Of a stretch of DNA of 46,417 nt, positions 32,301 to 43,097 are shown piece by piece. Every line of letters starts with the position of its first letter. Position 1 is the first letter of the stretch. The stretch spans positions 302,672 to 349,088 of the forward strand of contig NW_004443518.1 in the NCBI RefSeq assembly GCF_000330505.1, written 5' to 3'. This stretch comes from Entamoeba invadens IP1 (Eukaryota; Evosea; Mastigamoebida; Endamoebidae). The notes under the pieces are model-generated. The model ran no database searches. It was not told the origin of the DNA and was given only the letters and a program-made list of their open reading frames with translations. Both the position numbers and the translations under genes were made by a program.

Positions 32301-34667
32301 TATTGTGAAGGTGGAAAATGTAAGAGATGTAACGAAAAATACGTGATACAAACAAATGGGTTTTGTGTTGAACAAAGTGAAGTTGGGTGTGCCAAAGCTA
32401 ACGGAATGTCATGTCCCCAATGTAACGAAGGGTTTTATGCAATAGAAACTCTCAACAATGAGGGGAAATACGATTTTTGTATTCCAATTACTACCACTCA
32501 AATAGCTGACTGTAAATATTCACTGAATTCAAAATCAATATGTGTTGAATGTTTGGATTCTTTCAAACTAAAAAAAGATAATTGTTCAGAGAATTTCAAT
32601 GATGACAATGATGAAAATAATGTTATTAACACAAAACAAATGATGAAAGGTGTTGAAGTTTCGTGTTTTAGTCGAAATAACAAAGGGTGCGAAAGATGCA
32701 GTTCTGGTTATTACTTTAACAACAGCGAATGTGAGAAGTGTCCCTATAATTGTAATAAATGTTACAATATGACGTATTGTTTATCATGCGATGCACGGTA
32801 TTACTTGTCATCCACCTTCACATGTGAACCACTTGGCAATTTGTTTACTAAATGTGAATTGACTCTGCCGACGGGTGGTGGGTGTGCAATTTGCAAAGAG
32901 AATTATTACAAACAAAAAGCTGATTGTATATCTTGTGATGAGTCGTGTGGTACTTGTGTTGATAGCACTTCTTGTTTGACTTGTCAAAATGAATATTTCA
33001 GACTTTCAGGAAGTAAAAGTAAATTGTGTGTGTCATATGACAACTTGACTAAGTGCATAACAACAACGCCGATCGGGTGTCTGAAGTGTGAGGATGGACA
33101 TTACTTGTATGATTACATTTGCAAGAGTTGTTCTGATAACTGCATCTCGTGTGACAACTATCAAAACTGTAACAATTGCATTGCAAACGACTATGTGTTG
33201 GTTGACTTACAGTGTGTGAATTATAAAAATGTCGAATTTTGTCTGTCTGCGAATAATTCAAAGTGCACAGAATGTGAAGGGTTTCACAAACCAAGTGATG
33301 CCGGTGATTATTGTGTCAAAGAGACAAATTATGGGTTGGTTGTTGGTGTTCCATTATCAGTCACTTTTGTGATGATAGTGTTTATTGTTGCTATTATAAT
33401 GATAATCATATCAATGATACAAAAGAGAAAACAAAAGAAGAAAGAGCAGAACATTTGCAACTTCAAAATGAGTCGATCCAACATTGAGATGGTCAAATTG
33501 AGTACAAATTTGGTGTCTAACAAGACAACACTAAAATTTGATTTGGATGACAACGACCCACTAAAAGTCGACATTGAAACAAGAGATTTGATATGTATTG
33601 GGAATGTGTCTAAAAGTAATTTGAAAGTTCAATTCAGTGTGATGGAAGGGTGTGACTATTATGAGATACGAAGTGTGCCACCACTTGTGACATTGAAGCC
33701 CGGATATGCCTGTGAGTTTGAGATATTCATCAAGCCGTTGTGTACTTGTGTCACAAAAGAAAGTGTGGCGATCACTTCGTTAAATATAGCAACTGGTGTC
33801 ATTGAAAATGCAAAAATTGAAATGGAAATCGAGACTGAACAAACAACTAAATTGAATTACAGAGAAATAACAGAAGACGAGAAGCTTGGCGAAGGCAGTT
33901 TTGGAATTGTCTACAAAGGAAGTTATAGAGGCGTCTGTGTTGCAATCAAAAAGATGAAACAACTTGATAATAACGAAAGTGGTCTTGTAGAATTTGAAAA
34001 GGAAGTTGCAATGCTTGACAAGTTCCGATGTGATTACATTATCCACTTCTATGGCGCTGTATTCATACCAAGTAAGGTGTGTATGGTTACCGAATTTGCA
34101 GCATTTGGGTCACTCTAAGACTTGATCAAACACAAAAAGAGTGATGAAATTGAAATGAAGTTGCGAATGAAATTTTTACTAGATGCGGCAAAAGGTATTC
34201 AATATTTACACGAAAATGGAATTCTACACAGAGACATCAAATCAGACAACTTCCTTGTGTTATCACTTGACTTGAATGAGAAGGTGAATGCAAAATTGAC
34301 TGATTTTGGGTCATCAAGAAATGTTAATATGCTAATGACTAACATGACATTCACAAAAGGTGTCGGAACTCCAACATATATGGCTCCTGAAATTTTAAAG
34401 CAAGAAAAATACAAGAAGAGTGCAGACATTTATGCATTTGCAATCACTATGTTCGAGACAATTTTTTGGAAGGAAGCATTTTCAAAAAGTGAATTCAAAT
34501 ATCCATGGAAAATTGCAGACTTTGTTAACAATGGAAATCGCTTACAAAAAGTGGATTGTATGACTGATGAACAGTATAAACTAATATCAAACTGTTGGGC
34601 TCATAACAAAGAAGATAGAATTACAATAGAAGCTGCGAGAGAGCAACTTGAAAAATTGTTGAAATGA

Positions 34668-36075
34668 TAATATACTCAGTTTTTAATGTGTTTTATATGG
34701 GTTTAATATATAAATTGTTATATTCAAAATAAATTCAAAAATTAATAATTTAAGTTAAATTTTTTAATGTGTACAAATGTATTTAACTTTTTTTTATAAT
34801 TTATAAATTTTATATTTATTCAATAACATTACTTGTTAATTAAAATTGTTTACATCATTTATAATAATTTGAATGATAAATATATCTATTTAATATAATT
34901 AATGTTGTTTTGATTTAAATAACTATTGAAATAATTTATGTAAGTTTTATTTTCGAATGAATAATTGTTCATTGCTTATTTTTTGAATTTGGTAAAATGT
35001 AACGGAAGTGCTATTACCATTGTGTTTTCTTTAAATAAGAAAATTTTTGAATAGGAATGATTGAACAAAAATGTTCTTTGTTTATAAAATACTATGAATT
35101 GGTTCATACAAACTTAGTCAATATATGCTCATACTTTTTACATAATAAAATTTTATAATAAAAATCAACACACTTGTTTATTCAATGTGTCACAACAATA
35201 ATGATAAAATTTAAATCTTCTTTTTTTACTTGTAAAAATTAGCCATACAAATCAGAACAGAACCATTTGTAAATTTAAAAATACAACGCACATAATTTAT
35301 AATCAATAAACAACAACAACAATAATAATAATTACGCCCAAATTTAAAATATTTGGGTGTGTCATTTAAGAAATAAGACAGTTATAAGGAAATGAGGAAT
35401 GCATAATAAGAGTGTTGTGTTTGACTAAAATAAAAAAGACTGGTCACAAAAACAACATTTATTTTTTTATAAGTGATATGCAGAAATAATTGTGCTTATT
35501 TATATAAAACATTAATTACAACTCGTTTGCTTACATGTTCAACGGCAAAATCAATACGATTAAGACTTTTTTCAGTACCAGTTTATATATCTTTAACTTA
35601 AAAGAAAAGAAACCTGTAATTTAAAAACGTTGATAAAAAAATAGCAAATCTGAGTATGAGTTTATTATTTTTAAACAGTTATTTTTTGGTCATTATAATG
35701 AAATATATATGCAACATAAGTATAAACCATATTATTTTAATATTTAAAAACACAATAGACTTTAACATGTTAAAACAAAAACACAAACACTCAAAAATAA
35801 AGACAGTAATAAAAAAGACAAGAGCGTTTTTTTCCATCAACTCAACAAAAAGATAATGTCGTTAAGAAACTTTTCTGTTTAACGCACAACTTTGGTGACA
35901 AGACTTTAATACATGAACAGAACACAACAAAAAGTAACCACAAAAATAAAAACAAAGAATATTGTTATTATATCCAAAAACAATTTTAGTCTAGACTTTT
36001 ACAAAAACAATCATAATTCATTCAAATTGGTTAATTTATTTGGTTGTATTTCAATTTAAAATGTTTATAAAACAA
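34668..36075. other. Convergent intergenic region between TMK-B and TMK-E
   Basis: This is 1.4 kb of A/T-rich DNA where the 3' ends of two convergent genes meet. A short palindrome (CGCCCAAATTTAAAATATTTGGGTG) lies near 35336-35359. No coding region, transposon end or RNA gene is recognised. Confidence 0.45.
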
Positions 36076-39000
36076 TCATAATAGATTTTCAAGTTGGTTC
36101 ACAACAATTTCCATTTGTGGACGACTTTTCGGGTCCTGACACCAACATTGTGTGATGATGTTGTACTGCTCTTCTTCTATTGGATCTTTTCTTTTCAGTC
36201 GATTGTTGTGAATTACAAATTCGGCAATTTTCCATGGAAATTTAAATGTGTCATTTTGATAAGCCTCAGACCACCCAAACACTTCATACATTGTGATTCC
36301 AAACGAATAGACATCGGCCGCCTTCTTATATTTCTCTTTGTTTAATATCTCGGGTGCCATATACACTGGAGTTCCAATACCTTTTGTGAATGTCATGTTA
36401 GTCATCAGCATGTTGACATTTCTTGCACTTCCAAAATCAGTCAATTTTGCATTCATCTTCTCATTCAAGTCAAGTGAAAACACAAGGAAGTTGTCTGATT
36501 TGATGTCTCTGTGTAGAATCCCGTTCTCATGTAAATACAATACACCTTTTGCTCCATCCATCATCATTTTAACTCGAATTTTCATTGGCGGAATTTGTTC
36601 ACTTTTTCTGTGTTTGATCAAGTCTTGTAGACTTCCATATTGTGCAAATTCAGTGACCATACAGATCTTATTTGGTATGAACACGGCTCCATAAAAGTGG
36701 ACAATATACTCACTTCTAAACTTATTCAACATATTCACCTCATTTTCAAATTCAGTGATAAGTTTGTCAGTGTCATTTGATTGTTTCAACTTTTTAATTG
36801 CAACGACATTTCCTCTATAAGTTCCTTTGTACACTATCCCAAACGATCCTTCACCAAGTTTCTTGTCTTCTTTCAACTCGTCGTAATCCAATTTTGTCGA
36901 GTTTTCTGTTGTGATTTCAATGGCAATTGGGACAGACACAGTCTCACTGTTTTCGATGTTCATTGTGACTATCATCATCTCGTCGTGTAATTTCAGTGAG
37001 CAGTGTGGTGTTACAAAGACTTCAAATTCGCACGCCTCGCCTTTCTTCAAAGTCACCAATTGTGGTTCTGTGCGAATTGAGTATTTGTCGCAGCCGCCAC
37101 GTGTTGTCATTTGTACTTTCAAAATGCCTTTGCCTTTGTTGCCAACACAGAGTAGTTCGCGAGATTCTTTTTCAACGGGAATGACTTCACACGTGTCATT
37201 AAATGGCAGCGACTTTTTGTTTGTTAAAATGTTGCCGTCTAACACACTCATTGCAATGTTTGAACGACTCATCTTAAAGACACAGATGTTCTCCATTTTC
37301 TTTGTTTCCTTGCGCTTTTGTATAACAAATATTGTAATTATTATAATACCGATTATAATGAGTACTATAATGAACACGGAAACAATTGGAACGCCAACAA
37401 CAACACCGTAATTTGTGGTGTGAATACAACTCAACATGTCGTCACTCAACTTGTAGTTATCATCACATTTTGAACATTTGTTGTTGGCAGACTCAACACA
37501 GTTCTCAATGGCTGTGTAGTGTGAACAGACACCTGACACTAGTACATTATCTTTCACACAGTCAGTGCACTCATCAATGTCATTGCATTGTGTACACATG
37601 ACTTGACACTTCACACACAAATTGTTTTTGAGATAGTGTCCACCTTCACATTGCATACAACCAGCTGTTGTTCTGTTAGCACACGAAGTCAACTCGCTTT
37701 GTGGCGAACACAACTTGGTGACATTTGATAAGGTGCGATAAAACGCCTCATCGCACACAACACAGTTTCCTTCGTTTGTGCACGACTTGCAAGACTCATC
37801 ACAGCCAATGCATGTTGACCCATCAGATGACCGCATGTATCCCTCCTTGCAGACAACAAACCCGCGATATGTTGACATCAACACGTCACACACATTGACA
37901 AGGTCGTTGATTTCCGTGCAAACGCCGTTGCTGTTTGCATACGAGTAATCGTCGCACTTGGTGCAGAATGTCTGATTTGAACAGTAGACACAGGGGTACT
38001 CACACTTCACACACGTGCGGTCTGCGAGGTAATACCCACTGAAACACCTCAGACACCCCTTTGTGGTGCTCACTTCACAATGGCTGTCTGTCTGCGTGTC
38101 TTCATATTTAGTTGTTTGTTTGGTGGTCTCATTTGGAAGTGTTTGTGGCACACACGAAATTCCATCAAAGTTGTAATCGGACTCACATTCGACACATTTG
38201 GTGTTGAGTGACGAGACAACACCACAATTAGACAAGGCGCCAGTCTTCTTTTTACAGCCATCAACGTCTTTGTAATAACCACTCTCACATATGACACACA
38301 CTTTGTCAAATGAACTGCAATGAATTGACTGGGTCTCTGTGCACACGCCGCCAACGTTGATGGAGTTGTTACACACAATGCAAATATCTCCATTTTGATT
38401 GTCACAATTGGCATTGTTTGATAAGCATTTTCCTTGTGAGATGTGATGTTTAGCATCACATTTGATACAATCATTACTTGATATTAGAAAACACGTTGTA
38501 TCAGTTGTACACGCGCCGTCTATCAACAATTTGTTTTCTTTACATTTCATATCAGTAACAATTTTATTTGAAATGACACACACTTCACTTTCACACTGTT
38601 CAACAGTGTTGTTGTTTGTTGTGTGATACCCATTGATTGCTAAGTAGCAGTACTCGTTGTGTGATGTTTCACAATTTTGCTTTGCTTTGCCACACGACAC
38701 ATCATCAACACAATACAAACACTTTGTGACACTTTCTGTGTTGATTTCATATTTACAATTTGTGGTGTTCGCACAGTTGCCATTCGATGTGATCACATCT
38801 GAAACGCATTTGTCGCAGCCGTGTTGCGAGTATTTCTCACACTTCTCATTCTTTTCATTACAAACACCGTTTAACAACATCGTTTTTGTATCACACAAGT
38901 AACATGTTGTATTAATTTGGTTGATGCACCCATCCATGTTGATGTGTGATTGGTGATCATTCGTGTTGAAGTATGTTGTAGTGGTGTATCCCAAATTGCA

Positions 39001-41526
39001 TGCCTTCAAGTCACTTGAAGTGACGTATGGCGCAAAACATGTGGTGCAAATGTGTTGACTGTTGACATAGTCTGCAATCTGACACTTTGGGATAACATTG
39101 TACGAGTAGTCGCACGTCGTTTCTGTGACTTTGACCATCCCAACTTCACATGCAACACAACTGGTGCCAGTCGATATCATGTTGCCCGCACACGACAGAC
39201 ACGTTTTTGTTGTTTGTGAACACGTCAGACAGTCTTTATGAATGTCACTACATGGTTGACAGTCGGCACTTTCATTCAAATAAAATCCATCTTCACATGA
39301 TACACAGATACCATCTGATGTCTCGTCTGTGCACAAATCGCAGTATCCAGATGGAGCACATGACACACAACTGTTATCAGCTCTTTTGTTGCCAGCTTCG
39401 CATGATGTGCATGCACCACTTTTTCTGTCACACTTTTTGCACTCTGTCGAACACTGCTGGCACCGTAAAACACCGCCTTCTGAGTATGTGAGGTCGCCAC
39501 ACAACGTACACACTCCACTGTCAAAGCCATATCCAGCAGCACATGTGAGACATTTTCCATTTGTTGCATTGCAACTTGCACACGAAGAATCACACAACTT
39601 GCAGGTGGTTTGTCCCTCAACATCTTGGTATGCCATCTCACCACAACTTTGACACACAGAACTCAGGTAGTATGTCCCCGTTGGACACATGGCACACTTC
39701 CCAACTGCAAGACCATACCCAGTAACACAATTGACACAATACCCATTAGTCGCATCACACCCATCACATTTTGTGTCGCATTGCTGACATGACAACGAGC
39801 CCGAATTTGAGTATGTCATTTCTCCACAACTCTTGCACTCAGAAGAGCCTTCACCGGCATAAGTACCCGCCTTGCATGTGTCACATTTGTTTGTTGTTTG
39901 ATTTTCCATTGTTCCTGAATTGCACAATGAACACACTCCATTTGATAGAACAGCACCACTTACACAGGCAACACATTTACCACTTGTTTTCTCACATGGT
40001 CCTTGACACAAAACATTACATTTTTTGCAACTTGTTGATCCCATTGTGCTGGCATACGTCCCATCTGCACATGGATCACATTTCAAACTCTTTTGTGATG
40101 ATGAATATGTCCCAAGTGAACAATACTTACATTTATTTGCACTGCTATATGTACCAGCACTGCAAACCGAACACGTTGTTGTTGTAATTCCCATACCCAA
40201 CCCACACGACGTGCAATACCCATTTGTTTTATCGCAACTCAAACACGTTGAACTGCAACTTTTGCATGTTGTACTTCCCGTCAATGAGTATTGCATGTCG
40301 GCACATGTTATACATCTTCCACCACTTTGGTACGTTCCAGCCGAACACGTGTCACATATTTTACCACTCGTAAAATATCCATCATAGCAAGATAAACAGT
40401 TTCCATTTGTTTGGTCACACGTTTTGCAACTTGTTGAACATGCTGTACACCCACTTGAACCACTGAGTGAGTAATACCCAGTCGCACACTTTGAACACAA
40501 CGAAGTTCCACCACTTGAATAATACGATGAAGGACATATCGAACAGTTTTTATTTGACGAATCGTACGAATAGCCAACATTACATGAAGTGCACACACCA
40601 GTTGTTTTTGAACACACTCCACAACTTATTGAAACACATTGAATACACTTCGAATATCCAGCCAGAGAATAAAAACCATCTCCACACACTTTACACTCCG
40701 AGCTTTCAATATCGTCTGCATAAGTCCCAGCCAAACAATCATTACAATAAGCACTTTTACTACTTGAGTATGTACCTTCTTGACACTTTACACATTTTGT
40801 TGATGACGTTGTGTATTCAGAGCGTGTTCCTGCAGCACATTCTGTGCATTTTGAACTTCCATAATATACGGAATAAAATCCACCAGGACACCCAGTGCAC
40901 GTTTTTGCTCCTTCATTAGAGTAAGACCCAGCATTACATGGATTACAAGATGAAGACCCACTAATACTTGAATATGTCCCAGCAGCACATGGTGTACAAC
41001 CTGATGATCCTGAAAAATAAGAATAATATCCAGCTGGACATTTCATGCATGTGGAAGCTCCTGATAACGATGAGTAAGTCCCTGCATCACATTTTGTGCA
41101 TGTTGAAGATCCTTTATTGGAATATGTCCCAGCTAAACAAATGCTGCACGAAGAAGCTCTGATACTAGAATAATACCCCGCATCACATGTTAAACACGAA
41201 GAAGCTCCCGAAGCAGAATACGTCCCCGCAGCACAATTTGAACAAGAGGTAGACCCATAACTAGAACTATAAGTACCAGAAAAACATCGTGAACATGAAG
41301 TTGATCCAGAGCTTGACGCAAAAAATCCAGAATAACACTTTGTACATGACGAAGCACCAGTGCTTGAATAAGTTCCAGCAGGACAAGAAGTGCAGGACGT
41401 TGTTGTTCCACCTAAAGAATAAGTTCCTGCTCGACAATTAGAACAAGATGATCCAGAAAAGTACTGCCCACTACTACATGATGTCGCAGCATAAATTCTT
41501 GTTGTTATTAAAAACAGACATAACAT
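36076..41526 (-). CDS. TMK-E: intact 1816-residue CXXC-rich transmembrane kinase
   Basis: This is the longest intact gene in the window. The ATG at 41526 begins a signal peptide, MLCLFLITTRIYA, with a likely cut before ATSC. Residues 17 to about 300 are GCC2/GCC3-like modules of the type CxAGTYSSxxGSSxC, repeated about every 16 residues. Larger CXXC modules follow to about residue 1365. The membrane helix is at about 1375-1402 (VVVGVPIVSVFIIVLIIIGI). The juxtamembrane beta-rich segment is at about 1410-1540 and the kinase at about 1550-1810, with GEGSFG, VAIKK, HRDIKSDN, DFG, APE and CWCQDPKSRP. All catalytic residues are present, so it should be an active TKL-type Ser/Thr or dual kinase. GC content is visibly higher than in the spacers. 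Probable surface sensor; ligand unknown. Confidence 0.94.
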   Translation of the reverse strand: MLCLFLITTRIYAATSCSSGQYFSGSSCSNCRAGTYSLGGTTTSCTSCPAGTYSSTGASSCTKCYSGFFASSSGSTSCSRCFSGTYSSSYGSTSCSNCAAGTYSASGASSCLTCDAGYYSSIRASSCSICLAGTYSNKGSSTCTKCDAGTYSSLSGASTCMKCPAGYYSYFSGSSGCTPCAAGTYSSISGSSSCNPCNAGSYSNEGAKTCTGCPGGFYSVYYGSSKCTECAAGTRSEYTTSSTKCVKCQEGTYSSSKSAYCNDCLAGTYADDIESSECKVCGDGFYSLAGYSKCIQCVSISCGVCSKTTGVCTSCNVGYSYDSSNKNCSICPSSYYSSGGTSLCSKCATGYYSLSGSSGCTACSTSCKTCDQTNGNCLSCYDGYFTSGKICDTCSAGTYQSGGRCITCADMQYSLTGSTTCKSCSSTCLSCDKTNGYCTSCGLGMGITTTTCSVCSAGTYSSANKCKYCSLGTYSSSQKSLKCDPCADGTYASTMGSTSCKKCNVLCQGPCEKTSGKCVACVSGAVLSNGVCSLCNSGTMENQTTNKCDTCKAGTYAGEGSSECKSCGEMTYSNSGSLSCQQCDTKCDGCDATNGYCVNCVTGYGLAVGKCAMCPTGTYYLSSVCQSCGEMAYQDVEGQTTCKLCDSSCASCNATNGKCLTCAAGYGFDSGVCTLCGDLTYSEGGVLRCQQCSTECKKCDRKSGACTSCEAGNKRADNSCVSCAPSGYCDLCTDETSDGICVSCEDGFYLNESADCQPCSDIHKDCLTCSQTTKTCLSCAGNMISTGTSCVACEVGMVKVTETTCDYSYNVIPKCQIADYVNSQHICTTCFAPYVTSSDLKACNLGYTTTTYFNTNDHQSHINMDGCINQINTTCYLCDTKTMLLNGVCNEKNEKCEKYSQHGCDKCVSDVITSNGNCANTTNCKYEINTESVTKCLYCVDDVSCGKAKQNCETSHNEYCYLAINGYHTTNNNTVEQCESEVCVISNKIVTDMKCKENKLLIDGACTTDTTCFLISSNDCIKCDAKHHISQGKCLSNNANCDNQNGDICIVCNNSINVGGVCTETQSIHCSSFDKVCVICESGYYKDVDGCKKKTGALSNCGVVSSLNTKCVECESDYNFDGISCVPQTLPNETTKQTTKYEDTQTDSHCEVSTTKGCLRCFSGYYLADRTCVKCEYPCVYCSNQTFCTKCDDYSYANSNGVCTEINDLVNVCDVLMSTYRGFVVCKEGYMRSSDGSTCIGCDESCKSCTNEGNCVVCDEAFYRTLSNVTKLCSPQSELTSCANRTTAGCMQCEGGHYLKNNLCVKCQVMCTQCNDIDECTDCVKDNVLVSGVCSHYTAIENCVESANNKCSKCDDNYKLSDDMLSCIHTTNYGVVVGVPIVSVFIIVLIIIGIIIITIFVIQKRKETKKMENICVFKMSRSNIAMSVLDGNILTNKKSLPFNDTCEVIPVEKESRELLCVGNKGKGILKVQMTTRGGCDKYSIRTEPQLVTLKKGEACEFEVFVTPHCSLKLHDEMMIVTMNIENSETVSVPIAIEITTENSTKLDYDELKEDKKLGEGSFGIVYKGTYRGNVVAIKKLKQSNDTDKLITEFENEVNMLNKFRSEYIVHFYGAVFIPNKICMVTEFAQYGSLQDLIKHRKSEQIPPMKIRVKMMMDGAKGVLYLHENGILHRDIKSDNFLVFSLDLNEKMNAKLTDFGSARNVNMLMTNMTFTKGIGTPVYMAPEILNKEKYKKAADVYSFGITMYEVFGWSEAYQNDTFKFPWKIAEFVIHNNRLKRKDPIEEEQYNIITQCWCQDPKSRPQMEIVVNQLENLL
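40600..41480 (-). repeat. Degenerate tandem repeats encoding AGTYSS modules of TMK-E
   Basis: On the coding strand, units of roughly 45-50 bp encode CxxCxAGTYSSxxGSSSC and variants. At least a dozen run in a row near the N-terminus of the protein. The matching module occurs in fewer copies at the N-terminus of TMK-C. Confidence 0.7.
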
Positions 41527-42156
41527 GAATTTTAAATATTGAGTTAACTATTATAAATAAGTTTTCAAATAATTATAAATAAAACAAAAAACTATTGAAT
41601 TATAGCATTTCATAATTATATTAAATTTATACTAATCGAGTTTTCATGTTTTTAAATTATTTTTTTTTGTTCCAAATAAAAATGAAGCCACAATCGATCT
41701 CAAGTTAAAAAATAATTACGAAATTAATATTTAATCAATCTAAAAACGTTGCCTGGGCATTTTTTGGATCATATATACTGTAATATTTCGAAAAACTGTT
41801 CGAAACACTGCATAAATGTTGTTTCATAAATATCACCCAGTTTTCAATGTTTTTCTTAATTTCTATATTTTAAACTTTTTTGTGGAAATTTTTGTCCATT
41901 TTTGTCAAATGGACAACTTTTAAGACAGACATTTTTTAATAAATCGATTTGTAATTCGTAAAAAGATTATTGCATTAAAAAAAACTATTAATTTATTAAA
42001 TAATGCAATCAATAATATTGTATACAAAGTCTGATTTCTTATTAACTTTATTCCAAAAATACAACAAGGAAATTTACTATATCAGTTTTTTTATATTATA
42101 ATATATAGTATCGACCATCACTAATTAAAAACCATAAATAAATAGTAAATTTCTTA
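41527..42156. other. Spacer upstream of TMK-E
   Basis: This is A/T-rich DNA immediately upstream of the TMK-E start codon and should hold its promoter. No coding sequence or repeat is recognised in the 0.63 kb. Confidence 0.4.
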
Positions 42157-42348
42157 TTAATATTTACCATTTGACATTCTCAAAGAAATGCTGGTTGTCA
42201 ATCGTTTTCTTTGCTTTTCAAAGCAATTGGTATGACCGATTAACCACATCACAACAATAACATTTCTATGATTAACTATATTAAATGGTCTGCCTGTTGT
42301 GTTAATATTATTTGAGAATTCGTCAGAGAGGAATAACAAACTCCACAT
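42157..42348 (-). other. Short unrecognised ORF, possible gene fragment
   Basis: The 63 codons from 42348 have a composition unlike A/T-spacer noise (MWSLLFLSDEFSNN, NHRNVIVVMWLIGH, KQRKRLTTSISLRM). The frame is also open for about 12 codons further upstream on the minus strand (SKKGKQE). I do not recognise a family. It may be the remnant or an exon of a gene disrupted near the pogo-like element. No neighbouring frame clearly extends it. Confidence 0.3.
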
Positions 42349-42510
42349 TTCTTGCTTTCCTTTTTTGGATGTATAATTTGGTTAAAAAGAAAAAAAAATT
42401 TAAAAATAAAACAAAAAATTATTATTTCGAAAAAAGCTATTTATTAAAATTAAAAAACTAAATATAAAGTTAATTTTCTTCATCGTTAATTAATAATCCG
42501 ACTTTATATA

Positions 42511-42553
42511 CAGTTGACCAAATAATAGTCAGAGACCAAATAATTGTAAGAAG
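42511..42553 (+). repeat. Left terminal inverted repeat of the pogo-like element
   Basis: It starts CAGTTGACCAAATAATAG and matches the inverted copy at 45304-45346 at 42 of 43 positions. Confidence 0.9.
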
Positions 42554-43097
42554 GATGTATTACCCAATAATTACCCAAAAAATCCCATGTAAATAAGAAG
42601 TGAAAAAAGGTTCAACAAATAATAGTAAGACACTTATTTTTGTTGCTTTCAAAAATAATTCAAAAAGCGATAAAAAATAACTTAAAAATATAAAATAATG
42701 TCGAACTTTTTGGACGTTTTATTGTTTTCATTGTGGTTTACTCTGGAAATGTCTCGCCATAAAAGAAGTTCATAGTCCTCACTCCCCAATGGTTGTTTTT
42801 ATAGAAGTTATTAATTGCAACTAAGCAACTTAATAAAACTCGTTGTTTTTCCAATCTTTTTCTGTATGGTAAGGTTTGGTTTGTTGTCAATCTTTCGTCA
42901 ATTACTTCTTGAAACCCTCGGTTTCAAACACCAAACCTCGATTTAAAATACTCATTTAAAGAGAAGCTATTTAGACCCACTTAGTGTTTATCAGTTTATT
43001 GAGCGGGATATAGTTTTTTATTTTCTTTCACTGTTGTTCAAGGTGCGCAAATTAAAGAAGTTGTGAATGTCAGAAAATCACAAAAAAACTTCACTTA

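Larger units (their letters stand above)
24803..34667 (+). pseudogene. TMK-B: transmembrane kinase split by a Mutator-like insertion and further mutations
   Basis: The 5' part (24803-25178) encodes a signal peptide (MVLFVELLLLISTISS) and an N-domain related to that of TMK-A. A transposon then intervenes at 25179-27574. The frame resumes after the second target copy with CKQCVNSTSC-type repeats. CXXC repeats run to about 33320, followed by a membrane helix (GLVVGVPLSVTFVMIVFIVA, about 33335-33410), the juxtamembrane beta-rich segment and a kinase domain from about 33875. Further lesions are a frameshift near 27750, TGA at 27776-27778, a frameshift near 30066, TGA at 30318-30320, TAA at 32211-32213, TAG at 32232-32234 and TAA at 34116-34118 inside the kinase. 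Between lesions the frame is consistently maintained. Kinase motifs (GEGSFG, VAIKK, HRDIKSDN, DFG, APE) remain readable. It is almost certainly non-functional as a receptor. Confidence 0.9.

Noticed and set aside
27550..33330. Gal/GalNAc lectin intermediate-subunit-like protein
   Set aside because: The CXXC repeats are similar, but the same frame, allowing for lesions, leads into a membrane helix and kinase, so it is a TMK and not a lectin subunit.
35336..35359. Short palindrome between convergent TMK-B and TMK-E as a transcription terminator
   Set aside because: Rho-independent hairpin terminators are bacterial, and one short A/T-rich palindrome is expected by chance here.
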